A stretch of DNA of 46,848 bases, taken from positions 1 to 46,848 of the forward strand of contig JBEIHC010000005.1 of NCBI GenBank assembly GCA_040381555.1, written 5' to 3'. The stretch's first letter is position 1. Each line of letters opens with the position of its first letter. Below the pieces are notes generated by a model. That model saw only the letters and a program-made list of their open reading frames with translations. It was not told the DNA's origin and ran no database searches. This stretch comes from CANHCC01 sp040381555 (GTDB lineage: Bacteria; Bacteroidota; Bacteroidia; J057; RFSG01). Below are positions 25,401-33,916 of this stretch, piece after piece. The translations under genes and the position numbers were made by a program.

Positions 25401-25836
25401 CTTTCTCAGAAAGTATTAAACATTTGCAATACAGTCATTTTAATAGGGGTTCCTCAGAAGGTATTGACAAAAAATGGGTTTACCCTAAACCGAGGTTTAC
25501 CCTAAACCGAAGTTTACCCTAAACCCCAATCAGATATTCTAAATATTTTTAAAAATTGGCATTCAAATTATTGCGTGCATTTTATTGGTTTATGCAATAA
25601 TTCTTTGCATTTGAACAACACCGATATGTCTGTAATTAAGCAATAGTAAGAATTTATACTTTCTCAGGAAGCCCTAAACAGATACATCCAATACAGAATG
25701 AAAAGAAACGCATTCAATATGTCGAAAATCCGTGCACATGCATTCCATAAATCCATAAAAAAATAAGGCCTGATATGTTGGTGACAACACCGCTTGGTGA
25801 TAACAAAATAAATTGCCCAGTTACTTTCTGAGTAAG
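25401..25836. repeat. four degenerate CTTTCTCAGAAAG palindromes
   Basis: CTTTCTCAGAAAG (25401-25413) is a perfect 5-3-5 palindrome. GTTCCTCAGAAGG (25449), CTTTCTCAGGAAG (25659) and CTTTCTGAGTAAG (25824) are degraded copies, two followed by AGCCCTA. They are spread over the 526-nt gap between the T9SS gene and def, which also has AATTATTGC (25566) complementary to GCAATAATT (25594). No gene is visible in the gap. Confidence 0.45.
25478..25524. repeat. array of GTTTACCCTAAAC, three units
   Basis: Three identical 13-nt 5-3-5 palindromes begin at 25478, 25495 and 25512, with linkers CGAG and CGAA (17-nt period). The block including the leading AAAAAATGG is repeated at 42916 as the start of a longer array. 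Confidence 0.9.
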
Positions 25837-25846
25837 CCCTATAATA

Positions 25847-25859
25847 GCTTGGTGCAAGC
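25847..25859 (-). repeat. single A-type palindrome after def
   Basis: GCTTGGTGCAAGC, identical to the A unit of the triplet elements, ends 1 nt before the stop codon of def on the minus strand. Confidence 0.8.
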
Positions 25860-25860
25860 C

Positions 25861-26430
25861 TTATTTTCGGGGCTGCATTCGAGTCGGGTAGGAGGCATTA
25901 GATAATCCCTTCACGATCCGATTTAACTTACCCTTTAACAATTGCTTTTTCAAGCCAGTCACATAATCGACAAATAACACTCCTTCAATGTGGTCATATT
26001 CATGCTGAATAATTCGCGCTTTTATGCCAGAATAAGTCTCTTTCTTAGCTACCCAATTTTCATCAAAGTATTGAATGGTCAATGTTTCTTGGCGCCACAC
26101 TTCTTCCCGAATGGATGGAATACTAAGACAACCTTCGTCAAAAGCCCACTCTTCCCCTGATTCCTCTAAAATCAGTGGATTAATAAATACCTGTTTAAAA
26201 TCGCGGGTATCTTCTCCTCCCTCTTCCGATTCATCCATTGGACTGCCATCAACTATAAACAATCGAATTGCTTTTCCAATTTGAGGGGCTGCCAAGCCTA
26301 CTCCGGATGCATTATACATCGTCTCAAACATATCGGCTAGAAGTTTATCCAAATTAGGATACTCTTTGGAAATGTCCATAGCCTTCTCCCTTAATACAGG
26401 GGAGCCATATAGATAAACGGGCAAAATCAT
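25861..26430 (-). CDS. def: peptide deformylase
   Basis: The 189-residue protein removes the formyl group from nascent N-terminal Met. Motif 1 is GVGLAAPQ (43-50), motif 2 is EGCLS with metal ligand C101, and motif 3 is QHEYDH with H143, catalytic E144 and H147. An insert rich in Asp/Glu (DESEEGGED, residues 66-74) lies between motifs 1 and 2. It overlaps ruvX by 4 nt (ATGA). The length is typical. Confidence 0.96.
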   Translation of the reverse strand: MILPVYLYGSPVLREKAMDISKEYPNLDKLLADMFETMYNASGVGLAAPQIGKAIRLFIVDGSPMDESEEGGEDTRDFKQVFINPLILEESGEEWAFDEGCLSIPSIREEVWRQETLTIQYFDENWVAKKETYSGIKARIIQHEYDHIEGVLFVDYVTGLKKQLLKGKLNRIVKGLSNASYPTRMQPRK

Positions 26431-26840
26431 GATTTAAATTGCAAATAATCTTGTAAAATCAACACCGCGCTGACTGAATTAATCAATTGTTTTTCTTTTT
26501 TCTTTTTGTCAGAAATTCCAGCTTCGGCCAGAGTACGCGCAGCAATTCGGGAAGTAAAGCGTTCATCATACAACTCGACCTTTAGCTCAGGGTAGCGTTT
26601 TTTCAAAGACTCGGTCAACCGAAGAGAGGCTTGGGTGTTGTGGGTATCGGTCAAATCCGTTTTCCGCGGATGACCAATCACAATACATTCTACTGGACCT
26701 TCCACCACTTTTTCATCAAGAATTTTCAACAATTCTCCTGTTGCAAAGGACCCTATGGCAGTTGCAATAATTTGATGTGGATCTGTCCATGCCAATCCTG
26801 TTCTTTTAGCCCCTAAATCAATGGATAACTCTCTGGCCAT
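26427..26840 (-). CDS. ruvX: putative Holliday junction resolvase / pre-16S rRNA nuclease
   Basis: The 137-residue protein has the RuvX/YqgF RNase H-like fold. It opens ELSIDLGAKRTGLAW with the first acidic residue, has IGHPRKTDLTD and LYDERFTSRIAARTL with the central acidic pair, and ends near the last Asp. The family has been linked to maturation of the 16S rRNA 5' end. A -7 box TAATTTTG lies 4 nt before its ATG. It overlaps def by 4 nt. Confidence 0.93.
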   Translation of the reverse strand: MARELSIDLGAKRTGLAWTDPHQIIATAIGSFATGELLKILDEKVVEGPVECIVIGHPRKTDLTDTHNTQASLRLTESLKKRYPELKVELYDERFTSRIAARTLAEAGISDKKKKEKQLINSVSAVLILQDYLQFKS

Positions 26841-26844
26841 GCCA

Positions 26845-26852
26845 CAAAATTA
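26845..26852 (-). promoter_or_regulatory. -7 element of ruvX-def
   Basis: TAATTTTG on the minus strand, overlapping the histidine-kinase stop codon and 4 nt before the ruvX ATG. No TTG box is at the proper distance. Confidence 0.45.
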
Positions 26853-28058
26853 GGCATTTTTAGGTAGGATGATTCGGAATGTCGTGCCTTTACCGGGCTC
26901 TGAACGAAGAACCAGTATCCTACCTTTAAAAAATCCTTCTATAATTCTTTTGGAAAGACTCAAGCCCAAACCCCAACCTCGCTTTTTAGTGGTAAATCCA
27001 GTATCAAACACCCTGACAATATTTTTGGGAGAGATGCCCTTCCCATTATCTTCCACTTCAATTATGACATCCCCTTTTTTCCCAATAAATGTTCGAATTT
27101 GTATTTTTCCTTGTTCATCGGGCAAAGCGTCAAGGGCATTTTTTACTAAATTCTCAATTACCCAGGCAAAAAGATTTGCGTCTAGAGGAACTGTAACAGA
27201 TTCAGGTAAATCACAGGTATATAAGACTTCAGCTTTTCGTGGAAGTCGCTTTCGTACATATTCCACTGCATCAGCCAAAAGGAATGCCGGCGATTCCGGC
27301 TGCAGGTCAGGGGTAGAACCTATACGGGAGAATCGCTCTGCAATATTTTGTAGGCGAATTATATCAGATTCCAATTCCCCTAAATACTGGGTGCGATCAA
27401 CGGCACTGAGTTCTTCCATTCGAAGCAATTCCACCCAAGCAATCATTCCTGAAATAGGCGTACCTAACTGATGTGCTGTTTCCCGAGCCATCCCTACCCA
27501 AATTTTATTTTGCTCACTTCGCTTCGCTAGAGCATATCCAATAAAAACAAAGAGTATAAAAACCCCGATAACCAAAAGTTGAAAATACGGAAACCAGCGC
27601 AGTTGCTTCAACAGCCAAGATTCAGAATAATACACATACAGTACCAGTGCCGTGGGATCGGATTTTGGCCCCAGCAGAATCGGCACAGGTGGAATTCCAG
27701 AAGACTTCATCTCTGCCAGTGTTTGAGTCAATTGTTCCTGTTTCTTTTCACCCGATGCTAGACTATCTACTATATTCCTGTGCTCTAGTATATTGCCCGC
27801 AGAATCAGCGAAAATAACTGGCACTGATTCATTTCCCTTTAAAATATTTTCCAGAATAAAATTCAACTCACAACTTTCATCCTCCAAGGTCCCAATAAAT
27901 TCTTGGGCTTTTGCCAACAACTCTACTCTCCTTTCCTCTTCAATGGCCAGCCGAGAAACTAAAAAATTGGAATACAACAGACTGAGCATCACCAATAATA
28001 AGGCCGTGAGAACCACAATCCACATCCATCCGGAACGCCAACTATCACGAATTCCCAT
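26850..28058 (-). CDS. membrane sensor histidine kinase
   Basis: The 402-residue kinase has two membrane helices (about 12-32 and 157-177) around a 120-residue extracytoplasmic domain. The H-box is ARETAHQLGTPISGM with phospho-acceptor H196, with ENLVKNALDALP as N-box, VEDNGKGIS as G1 and GWGLGLSLSKRI as G2. No response regulator is adjacent, so it is an orphan kinase and the signal is unknown. It is divergent from hemA and just upstream of ruvX. Confidence 0.93.
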   Translation of the reverse strand: MGIRDSWRSGWMWIVVLTALLLVMLSLLYSNFLVSRLAIEEERRVELLAKAQEFIGTLEDESCELNFILENILKGNESVPVIFADSAGNILEHRNIVDSLASGEKKQEQLTQTLAEMKSSGIPPVPILLGPKSDPTALVLYVYYSESWLLKQLRWFPYFQLLVIGVFILFVFIGYALAKRSEQNKIWVGMARETAHQLGTPISGMIAWVELLRMEELSAVDRTQYLGELESDIIRLQNIAERFSRIGSTPDLQPESPAFLLADAVEYVRKRLPRKAEVLYTCDLPESVTVPLDANLFAWVIENLVKNALDALPDEQGKIQIRTFIGKKGDVIIEVEDNGKGISPKNIVRVFDTGFTTKKRGWGLGLSLSKRIIEGFFKGRILVLRSEPGKGTTFRIILPKNA

Positions 28059-28161
28059 ATTTCGAAATTATTAAGTTTTTACACTCGTTCAACGATTATA
28101 AAACGGAAGAATGATATTTATCATCAAATATCTAGACAAACTACTCTAATTTGGTCACTTC

Positions 28162-28193
28162 TTTGATATTCTCTGGCACTACTGCTACCTTTG
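28162..28193 (+). promoter_or_regulatory. Promoter of hemA
   Basis: TTTG (28162-28165), exactly 20 nt, then TACCTTTG (28186-28193): a full match to the Bacteroidota consensus. It lies 15 nt before the ATG at 28209. An upstream in-frame TTG at 28191 falls inside the -7 box, so the ATG is the real start. Confidence 0.8.
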
Positions 28194-28208
28194 TACTTCG
28201 TTTATTCA

Positions 28209-29474
28209 ATGGACATTTCTCTAAAAGCGGTTAGTTTATCTCATCATAGGGCCACGGTTGACACTAGGGAGTTGATTTATATTAACCCTTCGGCCATCCG
28301 CGACTTGATGCTATCTATGAAGGATTCACTGAATCCTTCAGAATTGATGGTACTCTCTACCTGCAATAGAACGGAAGTTTATTATGTCGCGGAGCAAGAT
28401 TTATCTACGCAAATTATCACCCAGCTACTGTTGAAAAAAGGGCTTTTTCCTGTAGAAAAATACAAGCCCTACTTCGATGTCCTAGAGGGAGAATCCGCAG
28501 TAAACCATCTATTTGAAGTTTCGATGGGCCTTAAGTCTGGGATTATTGGAGATATTCAAATTACGCATCAAGTAAAAGAATCCTACTCCATCAGCCATGA
28601 TCTCAGTCTCGCAGGTCCCCTACTCCATAGGCTGATGCACACAATTTTCCATGCAGGAAAAAGAGTACAAAGCGAAACTTCTTACCGAGATGGTGCTGCA
28701 TCCGTGAGTTATGCTTCTGTGGAAACAGCTGAACTGACAGTTGCAGATCCTGATTCGGCCTCTGTTCTAGTGATTGGCCTAGGAGAAATGGGCAGTGATG
28801 TTGCGCGAAATCTTAAGTACTCCCCATTCAAAAAAGTTAGCCTGATGAACCGAAGTTTAGATAAGGCTATTCAACTTTCTGAAGAAACAGGATTTCCGGT
28901 TATTCCTTTTGAAAACTTAGAATCGGTGCTGCAAAACTTCGATGTAGTTTTCTCTGCGGCTAATCCGAATTCACCTCTGATTACCCAAGAGGTCCTTAAT
29001 CAATATCCTCGCCACAATCATCAGTATTTCTTTGATCTCTCTGTGCCTAGATCTATCAGTCCGGATGCAGAAGAATTACCTGGCGTAATTGTTTTTAATA
29101 TTGACGAAATTCAGTCCAAAGCATCGGTTGTATTAGAAAAAAGACTGCAATCTGTTCCTGCTGTTCAGCAAATTATTCAGGAAGAAATAGCAGGGTATAA
29201 AGATTGGTCTAAAGAATTAAGTATTTCCCCTACCATTCATTTGTTGAAAGAGGCATTAGAGAATTTGCGGAAAGAAGAACTCAACCGGCATCTCAAAACC
29301 CTCACAGCAAAAGAAGCTAAAGCTGTTGAGGATATTACCCGTAGCCTCATTTTAAAATTTATGAAACTTCCTATAATTCAACTTAAAGAAGCTTGTAAAC
29401 GAGGAGATGCTGAAAATTTAGTGGAGGTAATTCATACCCTTTTTGATTTAGATAAAAAGAGATTCGAAAAATAA
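28209..29474 (+). CDS. hemA: glutamyl-tRNA reductase
   Basis: The 421-residue protein makes glutamate-1-semialdehyde from Glu-tRNA, the first step of the C5 haem pathway. STCNRTEVYY holds the catalytic Cys C52, GLKSGIIGDIQITHQVK is the substrate region, and VIGLGEMGSDVARNL binds NADPH. The C-terminal dimerisation helices are complete. The ATG at 28209 is chosen because the longer TTG start lies inside the promoter. No other haem genes are adjacent. Confidence 0.95.
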   Translation: MDISLKAVSLSHHRATVDTRELIYINPSAIRDLMLSMKDSLNPSELMVLSTCNRTEVYYVAEQDLSTQIITQLLLKKGLFPVEKYKPYFDVLEGESAVNHLFEVSMGLKSGIIGDIQITHQVKESYSISHDLSLAGPLLHRLMHTIFHAGKRVQSETSYRDGAASVSYASVETAELTVADPDSASVLVIGLGEMGSDVARNLKYSPFKKVSLMNRSLDKAIQLSEETGFPVIPFENLESVLQNFDVVFSAANPNSPLITQEVLNQYPRHNHQYFFDLSVPRSISPDAEELPGVIVFNIDEIQSKASVVLEKRLQSVPAVQQIIQEEIAGYKDWSKELSISPTIHLLKEALENLRKEELNRHLKTLTAKEAKAVEDITRSLILKFMKLPIIQLKEACKRGDAENLVEVIHTLFDLDKKRFEK

Positions 29475-29513
29475 ATCCCGTTTTACACTTGCTTTAAACT
29501 AGGATCTTTACTT

Positions 29514-30140
29514 TTACTTTTCCCAGTCTAAATATTTTTCCATTGCCCTAGAAATCCAGTCTTGAGTTGGATGCTCACAAAAGGGAATGTGACCTAAAAC
29601 GCGTTGTCCTGAATAGGATGCAACTACTTCAGCACTGGATTTATTCTCCTGCCCATTAAAAATTATCCCTTTAACCGGAATACTACGATTAGCCAAAGTT
29701 TCCAAAGTCAGCAAACTATGGTTGATGGATCCTAAATAGTGCTGTACAACCACCACTACAGGAATTTTCCATTGAATCAATAAATCCGCATATACCTGTT
29801 GATTATTGATTGGCACTAAAACTCCCCCTGCCCCTTCAATGACTAAAGGATGCTTTAACTCTTGGGGCAAAATCAATTCCGAAATCTGAATTTCGAAACC
29901 CTCCGCAGCAGCAGCTGCGTGTGGAGACATTGGGGCTTGTAAGATTTTATATTCTGGAAGAAAAAAATCACTAGATAAGTCTGTATGCTGTTTAACCCAC
30001 TGAGTGTCGGTTTGAGGGTCTGTTCCGGCTTGAATAGGCTTCCAATAGATTGCCTTTAGGCCGGCACATAAAACAGCAGAGACCATAGTTTTTCCCACTC
30101 CGGTTCCGATCCCTGTTACAAAAACTGTAGACTGACTCAT
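29514..30140 (-). CDS. bioD: dethiobiotin synthetase
   Basis: The 208-residue ATP-dependent enzyme closes the ureido ring of biotin using CO2. The P-loop GIGTGVGKT is at residues 10-18, KPIQAGTD follows the substrate site, and VEGAGGVLVPIN is the conserved glycine loop. No other biotin gene (bioA, bioB, bioF) lies in the window. It converges with hemA and follows a lipoprotein gene after 33 nt. Confidence 0.93.
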   Translation of the reverse strand: MSQSTVFVTGIGTGVGKTMVSAVLCAGLKAIYWKPIQAGTDPQTDTQWVKQHTDLSSDFFLPEYKILQAPMSPHAAAAAEGFEIQISELILPQELKHPLVIEGAGGVLVPINNQQVYADLLIQWKIPVVVVVQHYLGSINHSLLTLETLANRSIPVKGIIFNGQENKSSAEVVASYSGQRVLGHIPFCEHPTQDWISRAMEKYLDWEK

Positions 30141-30173
30141 TGTAATTCCCTGACTTAGAAAAAAACACTTTTC

Positions 30174-30989
30174 CTACTCAATTCGAATCAATTGAAAATC
30201 TTTAGCCCCGGAACTGGTTTGGTAGTAAAACAAAGCATAAGCAGACTTAGGCTTTAATGTAATGCCAGATTTAGACAGCAAGGTTGTAGTAGAATCTCTT
30301 CCCATTACAAATAAATCGTAAGTACGATTTCCTTTCAATTCATAAAAAGGAGTTTCCTGAGTGAAAGTGCAATTATTTTGAAAAATTGAATCTACACCGA
30401 ACACACAGGTATCTCCCGTGCTGCGTGGGGAACGAAATTTTAACATCAAATCTCTTTCCATGTCATAAGCGTTCGCATGATAAAAGCGAATGGCAGCCGT
30501 AGTATCGGTAAAAGTATAGCTGTCAAAAGTCTGCCGGGCAATGAGGGTCTGCGCGCTATCAATTATCCAAGCGGTATGTTTTCTCTCCCCCTCAAGTCGA
30601 ATCACTTGTTGCTTCATCAATTCAACCCAAGTTTGGTTTAAATTGGCAGAAAGAAACAACTGCCCGATACCATTAGAGTCAACATTAACGCCTGCTTCAA
30701 TTAGGTTGGCATATCCTTGGCTGGGCCACCCTCCGGGAAATTGCAAATTCCGAGCAACTACTGCCGAGGAACTATAAGTTTCATATTTAAAATCCAAGGA
30801 AGGATTGTGATTTCCAGACCCTGGAGGATGGGGATAGGAAGCAGCGGTATTGATTATCTTTAAATACGCACGCGTTTGTTCTTCTGGTGGTACAATAGGA
30901 TAGGTACGACGCCCTTCCCGACAGGCGAAAAATATTCCTGAAAAAATGAGCAAAAACAATAAGATTCCGAAGCTGACTTTGTTGAACAT
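30174..30989 (-). CDS. lipoprotein of unknown function, DUF4397-like
   Basis: The 271-residue protein has a lipoprotein signal with lipobox GIFFAC (Cys near residue 23) and a charged EGRRTY after it. The mature part is two beta-rich halves, each with a conserved RAYLKIINTAASYP or AIRFYHANAYD-type strand. The repeated layout resembles DUF4397 lipoproteins. It shares a strand with bioD but is likely unrelated functionally. Confidence 0.62.
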   Translation of the reverse strand: MFNKVSFGILLFLLIFSGIFFACREGRRTYPIVPPEEQTRAYLKIINTAASYPHPPGSGNHNPSLDFKYETYSSSAVVARNLQFPGGWPSQGYANLIEAGVNVDSNGIGQLFLSANLNQTWVELMKQQVIRLEGERKHTAWIIDSAQTLIARQTFDSYTFTDTTAAIRFYHANAYDMERDLMLKFRSPRSTGDTCVFGVDSIFQNNCTFTQETPFYELKGNRTYDLFVMGRDSTTTLLSKSGITLKPKSAYALFYYQTSSGAKDFQLIRIE

Positions 30990-31090
30990 ATCGTGCAGAT
31001 AGATACGGATTAAAGGGTGAATTTAGGCTTTTTTTTCGATATCCCAAAATTTTAAAGGAACCAAAAGCACCGAACTTGTATTTTTAACAC

Positions 31091-32359
31091 ATGATTACAG
31101 CTGCTTTATTGCCCATCGGAGAAGAATTACTCTCGGGTTCAGTGACGGATACCAATTCTTCTTGGATTGCCGCCCAACTTAGATCGATTGGAATTCCGGT
31201 GCGATTCAAACATACTGTTGGGGACCTTGCCTCAGATATAATCGGTAGCATAGAAAGACTAACGAATCAGGTGGATATTGTTATTCTTACTGGAGGATTG
31301 GGCCCTACACGAGACGATGTTACCAAAAAATGTTTGCTCCAATGGAGTGATTCAGAATGGATTCAAGACCAAGCAACTTTTGAAAGAATCCGAGCTTACA
31401 TGGCAGCCAGAGGCCGAACTGTAAACGAACTCAATTCTGCTCAGGCATTAGTTCCCTCCAAAGCCCAAGTATTGCCCAACTACCAGGGCACAGCACCCGG
31501 CTTATGGATTGAGCAGAATAATAAAATCCTGATTTCCCTTCCAGGAGTCCCTTACGAAATGAAGGCATTGATGGAACAGCAGGTAATTCCTTTATTAAAA
31601 TCTCGATTTGATACCCAATTAGTTTGGGAAGAAATAGTGCATGTTGGAGGCATTCCTGAATCTGAACTGGCCATGCAACTTCAATCTTTTGAACAAAATC
31701 TCCCTAAAGAAATAAGTATAGCTTATCTTCCTGAGCCGGGTTTGGTAAAAGTAAAATTAAGTTTGAGTGCAGCCAAGAGCGAAGAAACATCCGCAAGAGC
31801 CATGTTGCATGAACAAGTGAACAAATTGGAAAACATTTTAAGTATTTCCATTTATGCCCATAATGCAGAGAGTATTGAATCTGTAGTATTCGATCTATTG
31901 CAACAATCTGGCAAGACCCTCGCTATTGCTGAGAGTTGTACCGGAGGGAGTATCAGTAGCAAATTGGTCCAACTTCCCGGAATTTCTTCAATTCTGAAAG
32001 GATCAGTAGTATCGTATTCGAACGAGATAAAAATGGAATTACTGAGGGTTCAAAAGAGCTCTATTGAGCTTGAAGGCTCTGTTTCACAACAGGTTGCACT
32101 AGAAATGGCTGAAGGCGTTCGGAAACTTTGTGGAGCAGATTATGGTCTTTCTGTCACTGGAATAGCTGGACCAGATGGGGGAAGCCCTGAAAAACCTGTC
32201 GGTACGGTATGGATTGGCGTGAGTTCTGAGCAAGGCACAGAAGCTTTTTCCTTTCTTTTTGAGGCAAACCGTGCAAGAAATATTCAAAGATCGGTACTGA
32301 TGGCTTTAATTCTCTTACGCAAAAAACACCTCGGTATCTTGGGGGATGCCGCTAATTAA
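31091..32359 (+). CDS. cinA: CinA family nicotinamide-nucleotide amidase
   Basis: The 422-residue protein has the N-terminal MoCF-like domain (residues 1-165) with GGLGPTRDDVT, and a C-terminal amidase domain (about 265-420) with IAESCTGGSISSKL and GIAGPDGGSPEKPVG. The family deamidates NMN in pyridine nucleotide recycling. A weak -7 box TATTTTTA is near the ATG, giving a short leader. Full length. Confidence 0.93.
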   Translation: MITAALLPIGEELLSGSVTDTNSSWIAAQLRSIGIPVRFKHTVGDLASDIIGSIERLTNQVDIVILTGGLGPTRDDVTKKCLLQWSDSEWIQDQATFERIRAYMAARGRTVNELNSAQALVPSKAQVLPNYQGTAPGLWIEQNNKILISLPGVPYEMKALMEQQVIPLLKSRFDTQLVWEEIVHVGGIPESELAMQLQSFEQNLPKEISIAYLPEPGLVKVKLSLSAAKSEETSARAMLHEQVNKLENILSISIYAHNAESIESVVFDLLQQSGKTLAIAESCTGGSISSKLVQLPGISSILKGSVVSYSNEIKMELLRVQKSSIELEGSVSQQVALEMAEGVRKLCGADYGLSVTGIAGPDGGSPEKPVGTVWIGVSSEQGTEAFSFLFEANRARNIQRSVLMALILLRKKHLGILGDAAN

Positions 32360-32420
32360 TGTAATTTTGAATTCCTTTTTTAGGAAGGTAAATTAACAGA
32401 GACGCTATTAACAAGATCAC

Positions 32421-33791
32421 ATGGCAATTGTTGAAATGGTAATGCCCAAAATGGGTGAAAGCATCATGGAGGGCACCATCCTCAAATGGAACAAAAAAGC
32501 GGGCGATTCAATAGATCAGGATGAATCCGTTCTGGAAATTGCTACCGACAAAGTAGATTCCGAAGTCCCTGCTCCAGCTGGAGGAAAGATTACACAGCTT
32601 CTGGCCGAGGAAGGTCAAACGGTAGCTGTTGGAACAGTCATTGCCCTAATTGAAACGGCAGATACAGGCAGTAGTAATACACCTTCGCCAACTATTAGTG
32701 CACCTGCTTCATCTTCTAATGGAACATCGGTTACGGTTCAGGCTGCTGCGCAAGTTATTCAAGAACAAGTTCAACAGGCCGTAGCCGTTTTAGATAAACC
32801 GGCTTCGGGCAGATTCTATTCTCCTTTGGTTCTGAATATTGCCCGAGAAGAAAAAATCAGCATGGATGAGTTGGATCGGGTTGCAGGGTCAGGGTCTGAA
32901 GGTCGAGTTACCAAAAAGGATATTCTCGCCTATATCCAAAACAGAGGGAGTGCATTGCCGTCTGCCCCTTCTACTTCCAATCCAGCAGCAGCTGCAGCTG
33001 CCCCAGTCGCTAAAACAAACGCGGCAACCCCTTCTGGAAATAACCTAATTGAAATCAAACCGAAAACTTATAGTTTTTCCGGTGAAATGGAAGTGGTGGA
33101 AATGGATCGGATGAGGAAGATTATAGCGGAAAACATGGTCTATTCCAAGCATGTCTCCCCCCATGTTACCTCCTTTGTAGAGGCCGATGTAAGCAATTTG
33201 GTGTTATGGAGAGAGCGTAATAAAAAGGAATTCGAGAAAAAGTACGGAGAGAAACTCACCTTTACCCCCATGTTTATGGAGGCATTGGTGAGAGCAATTC
33301 GCGAGTATCCCGGAATTAATATTTCAGTGGAAGGAACGAATATTCTGTACAAAAAGAATATCAATATCGGGATGGCTGTAGCTCTCCCCTCCGGAAATCT
33401 CATTGTACCCGTTATTAAAAATGCCGATCGACTCAATCTTGTTGGTTTGGCAGCAGCAGTGAATGACTTGGCTAACCGGGCAAGAATCAATAAACTTACC
33501 CCTGATGACTTGTCTGATGGCACATATACTCTTACGAATGTGGGTACTTTCGGGAATGTAATGGGCACTCCGGTAATCCTTCAGCCTCAGGTAGCAATTC
33601 TAGCTGCCGGTGCCATTCGCAAAAAACCCGCAGTTATTGAAACCCCTGCAGGTGACACTCTAGGAATTCGTCAGTTTATGTTCCTCTCCCATTCTTACGA
33701 CCATCGGGTTGTGGATGGTATGCTGGGTGGTACTTTTGTACGCAAAGTGGCAGATTACCTAGAAAATTGGGATTTGAACCGGGAAGTGTGA
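32421..33791 (+). CDS. 2-oxoacid dehydrogenase E2 (lipoyl acyltransferase)
   Basis: The 456-residue protein has an N-terminal lipoyl domain with the modified lysine in EIATDKVDSEVPAP (residue 43), an Ala/Pro/Ser-rich linker, a peripheral subunit-binding domain (about 130-172), a second Ala-rich linker, and the catalytic domain ending in SHSYDHRVVDG (active-site His near residue 427). This is the E2 core of the pyruvate, 2-oxoglutarate or branched-chain complex; which one cannot be settled without E1 and E3. It lies alone here, 61 nt after cinA. Confidence 0.92.
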   Translation: MAIVEMVMPKMGESIMEGTILKWNKKAGDSIDQDESVLEIATDKVDSEVPAPAGGKITQLLAEEGQTVAVGTVIALIETADTGSSNTPSPTISAPASSSNGTSVTVQAAAQVIQEQVQQAVAVLDKPASGRFYSPLVLNIAREEKISMDELDRVAGSGSEGRVTKKDILAYIQNRGSALPSAPSTSNPAAAAAAPVAKTNAATPSGNNLIEIKPKTYSFSGEMEVVEMDRMRKIIAENMVYSKHVSPHVTSFVEADVSNLVLWRERNKKEFEKKYGEKLTFTPMFMEALVRAIREYPGINISVEGTNILYKKNINIGMAVALPSGNLIVPVIKNADRLNLVGLAAAVNDLANRARINKLTPDDLSDGTYTLTNVGTFGNVMGTPVILQPQVAILAAGAIRKKPAVIETPAGDTLGIRQFMFLSHSYDHRVVDGMLGGTFVRKVADYLENWDLNREV

Positions 33792-33826
33792 TTTTCGCGT
33801 AATCTAAACCCATTATTGATATTTCT

Positions 33827-33872
33827 ATAACCTGATTCTATCCTTAAATTGCGATAGAATCAGGTTATTTTC
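33827..33872 (+). terminator. 16-bp hairpin terminator after E2 gene
   Basis: ATAACCTGATTCTATC (33827-33842) and GATAGAATCAGGTTAT (33853-33868) form a perfect 16-bp stem with a 10-nt loop and a T-rich tail. The -7 box of the next gene begins at 33874, so terminator and promoter are interlocked. Confidence 0.75.
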
Positions 33873-33873
33873 T

Positions 33874-33881
33874 TAACTTTG
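33874..33881 (+). promoter_or_regulatory. -7 element of second T9SS gene
   Basis: TAACTTTG lies 35 nt before the ATG at 33917, directly after the E2 terminator stem. A TTG inside the hairpin loop is 22 nt upstream. Confidence 0.6.
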
Positions 33882-33916
33882 AGTTCACATAAATCATTCA
33901 AACAACAATCATTATC

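Noticed and set aside
28191..28208. TTG start extending hemA by six codons
   Set aside because: The TTG falls inside the hemA -7 box; the ATG at 28209 is the better start.
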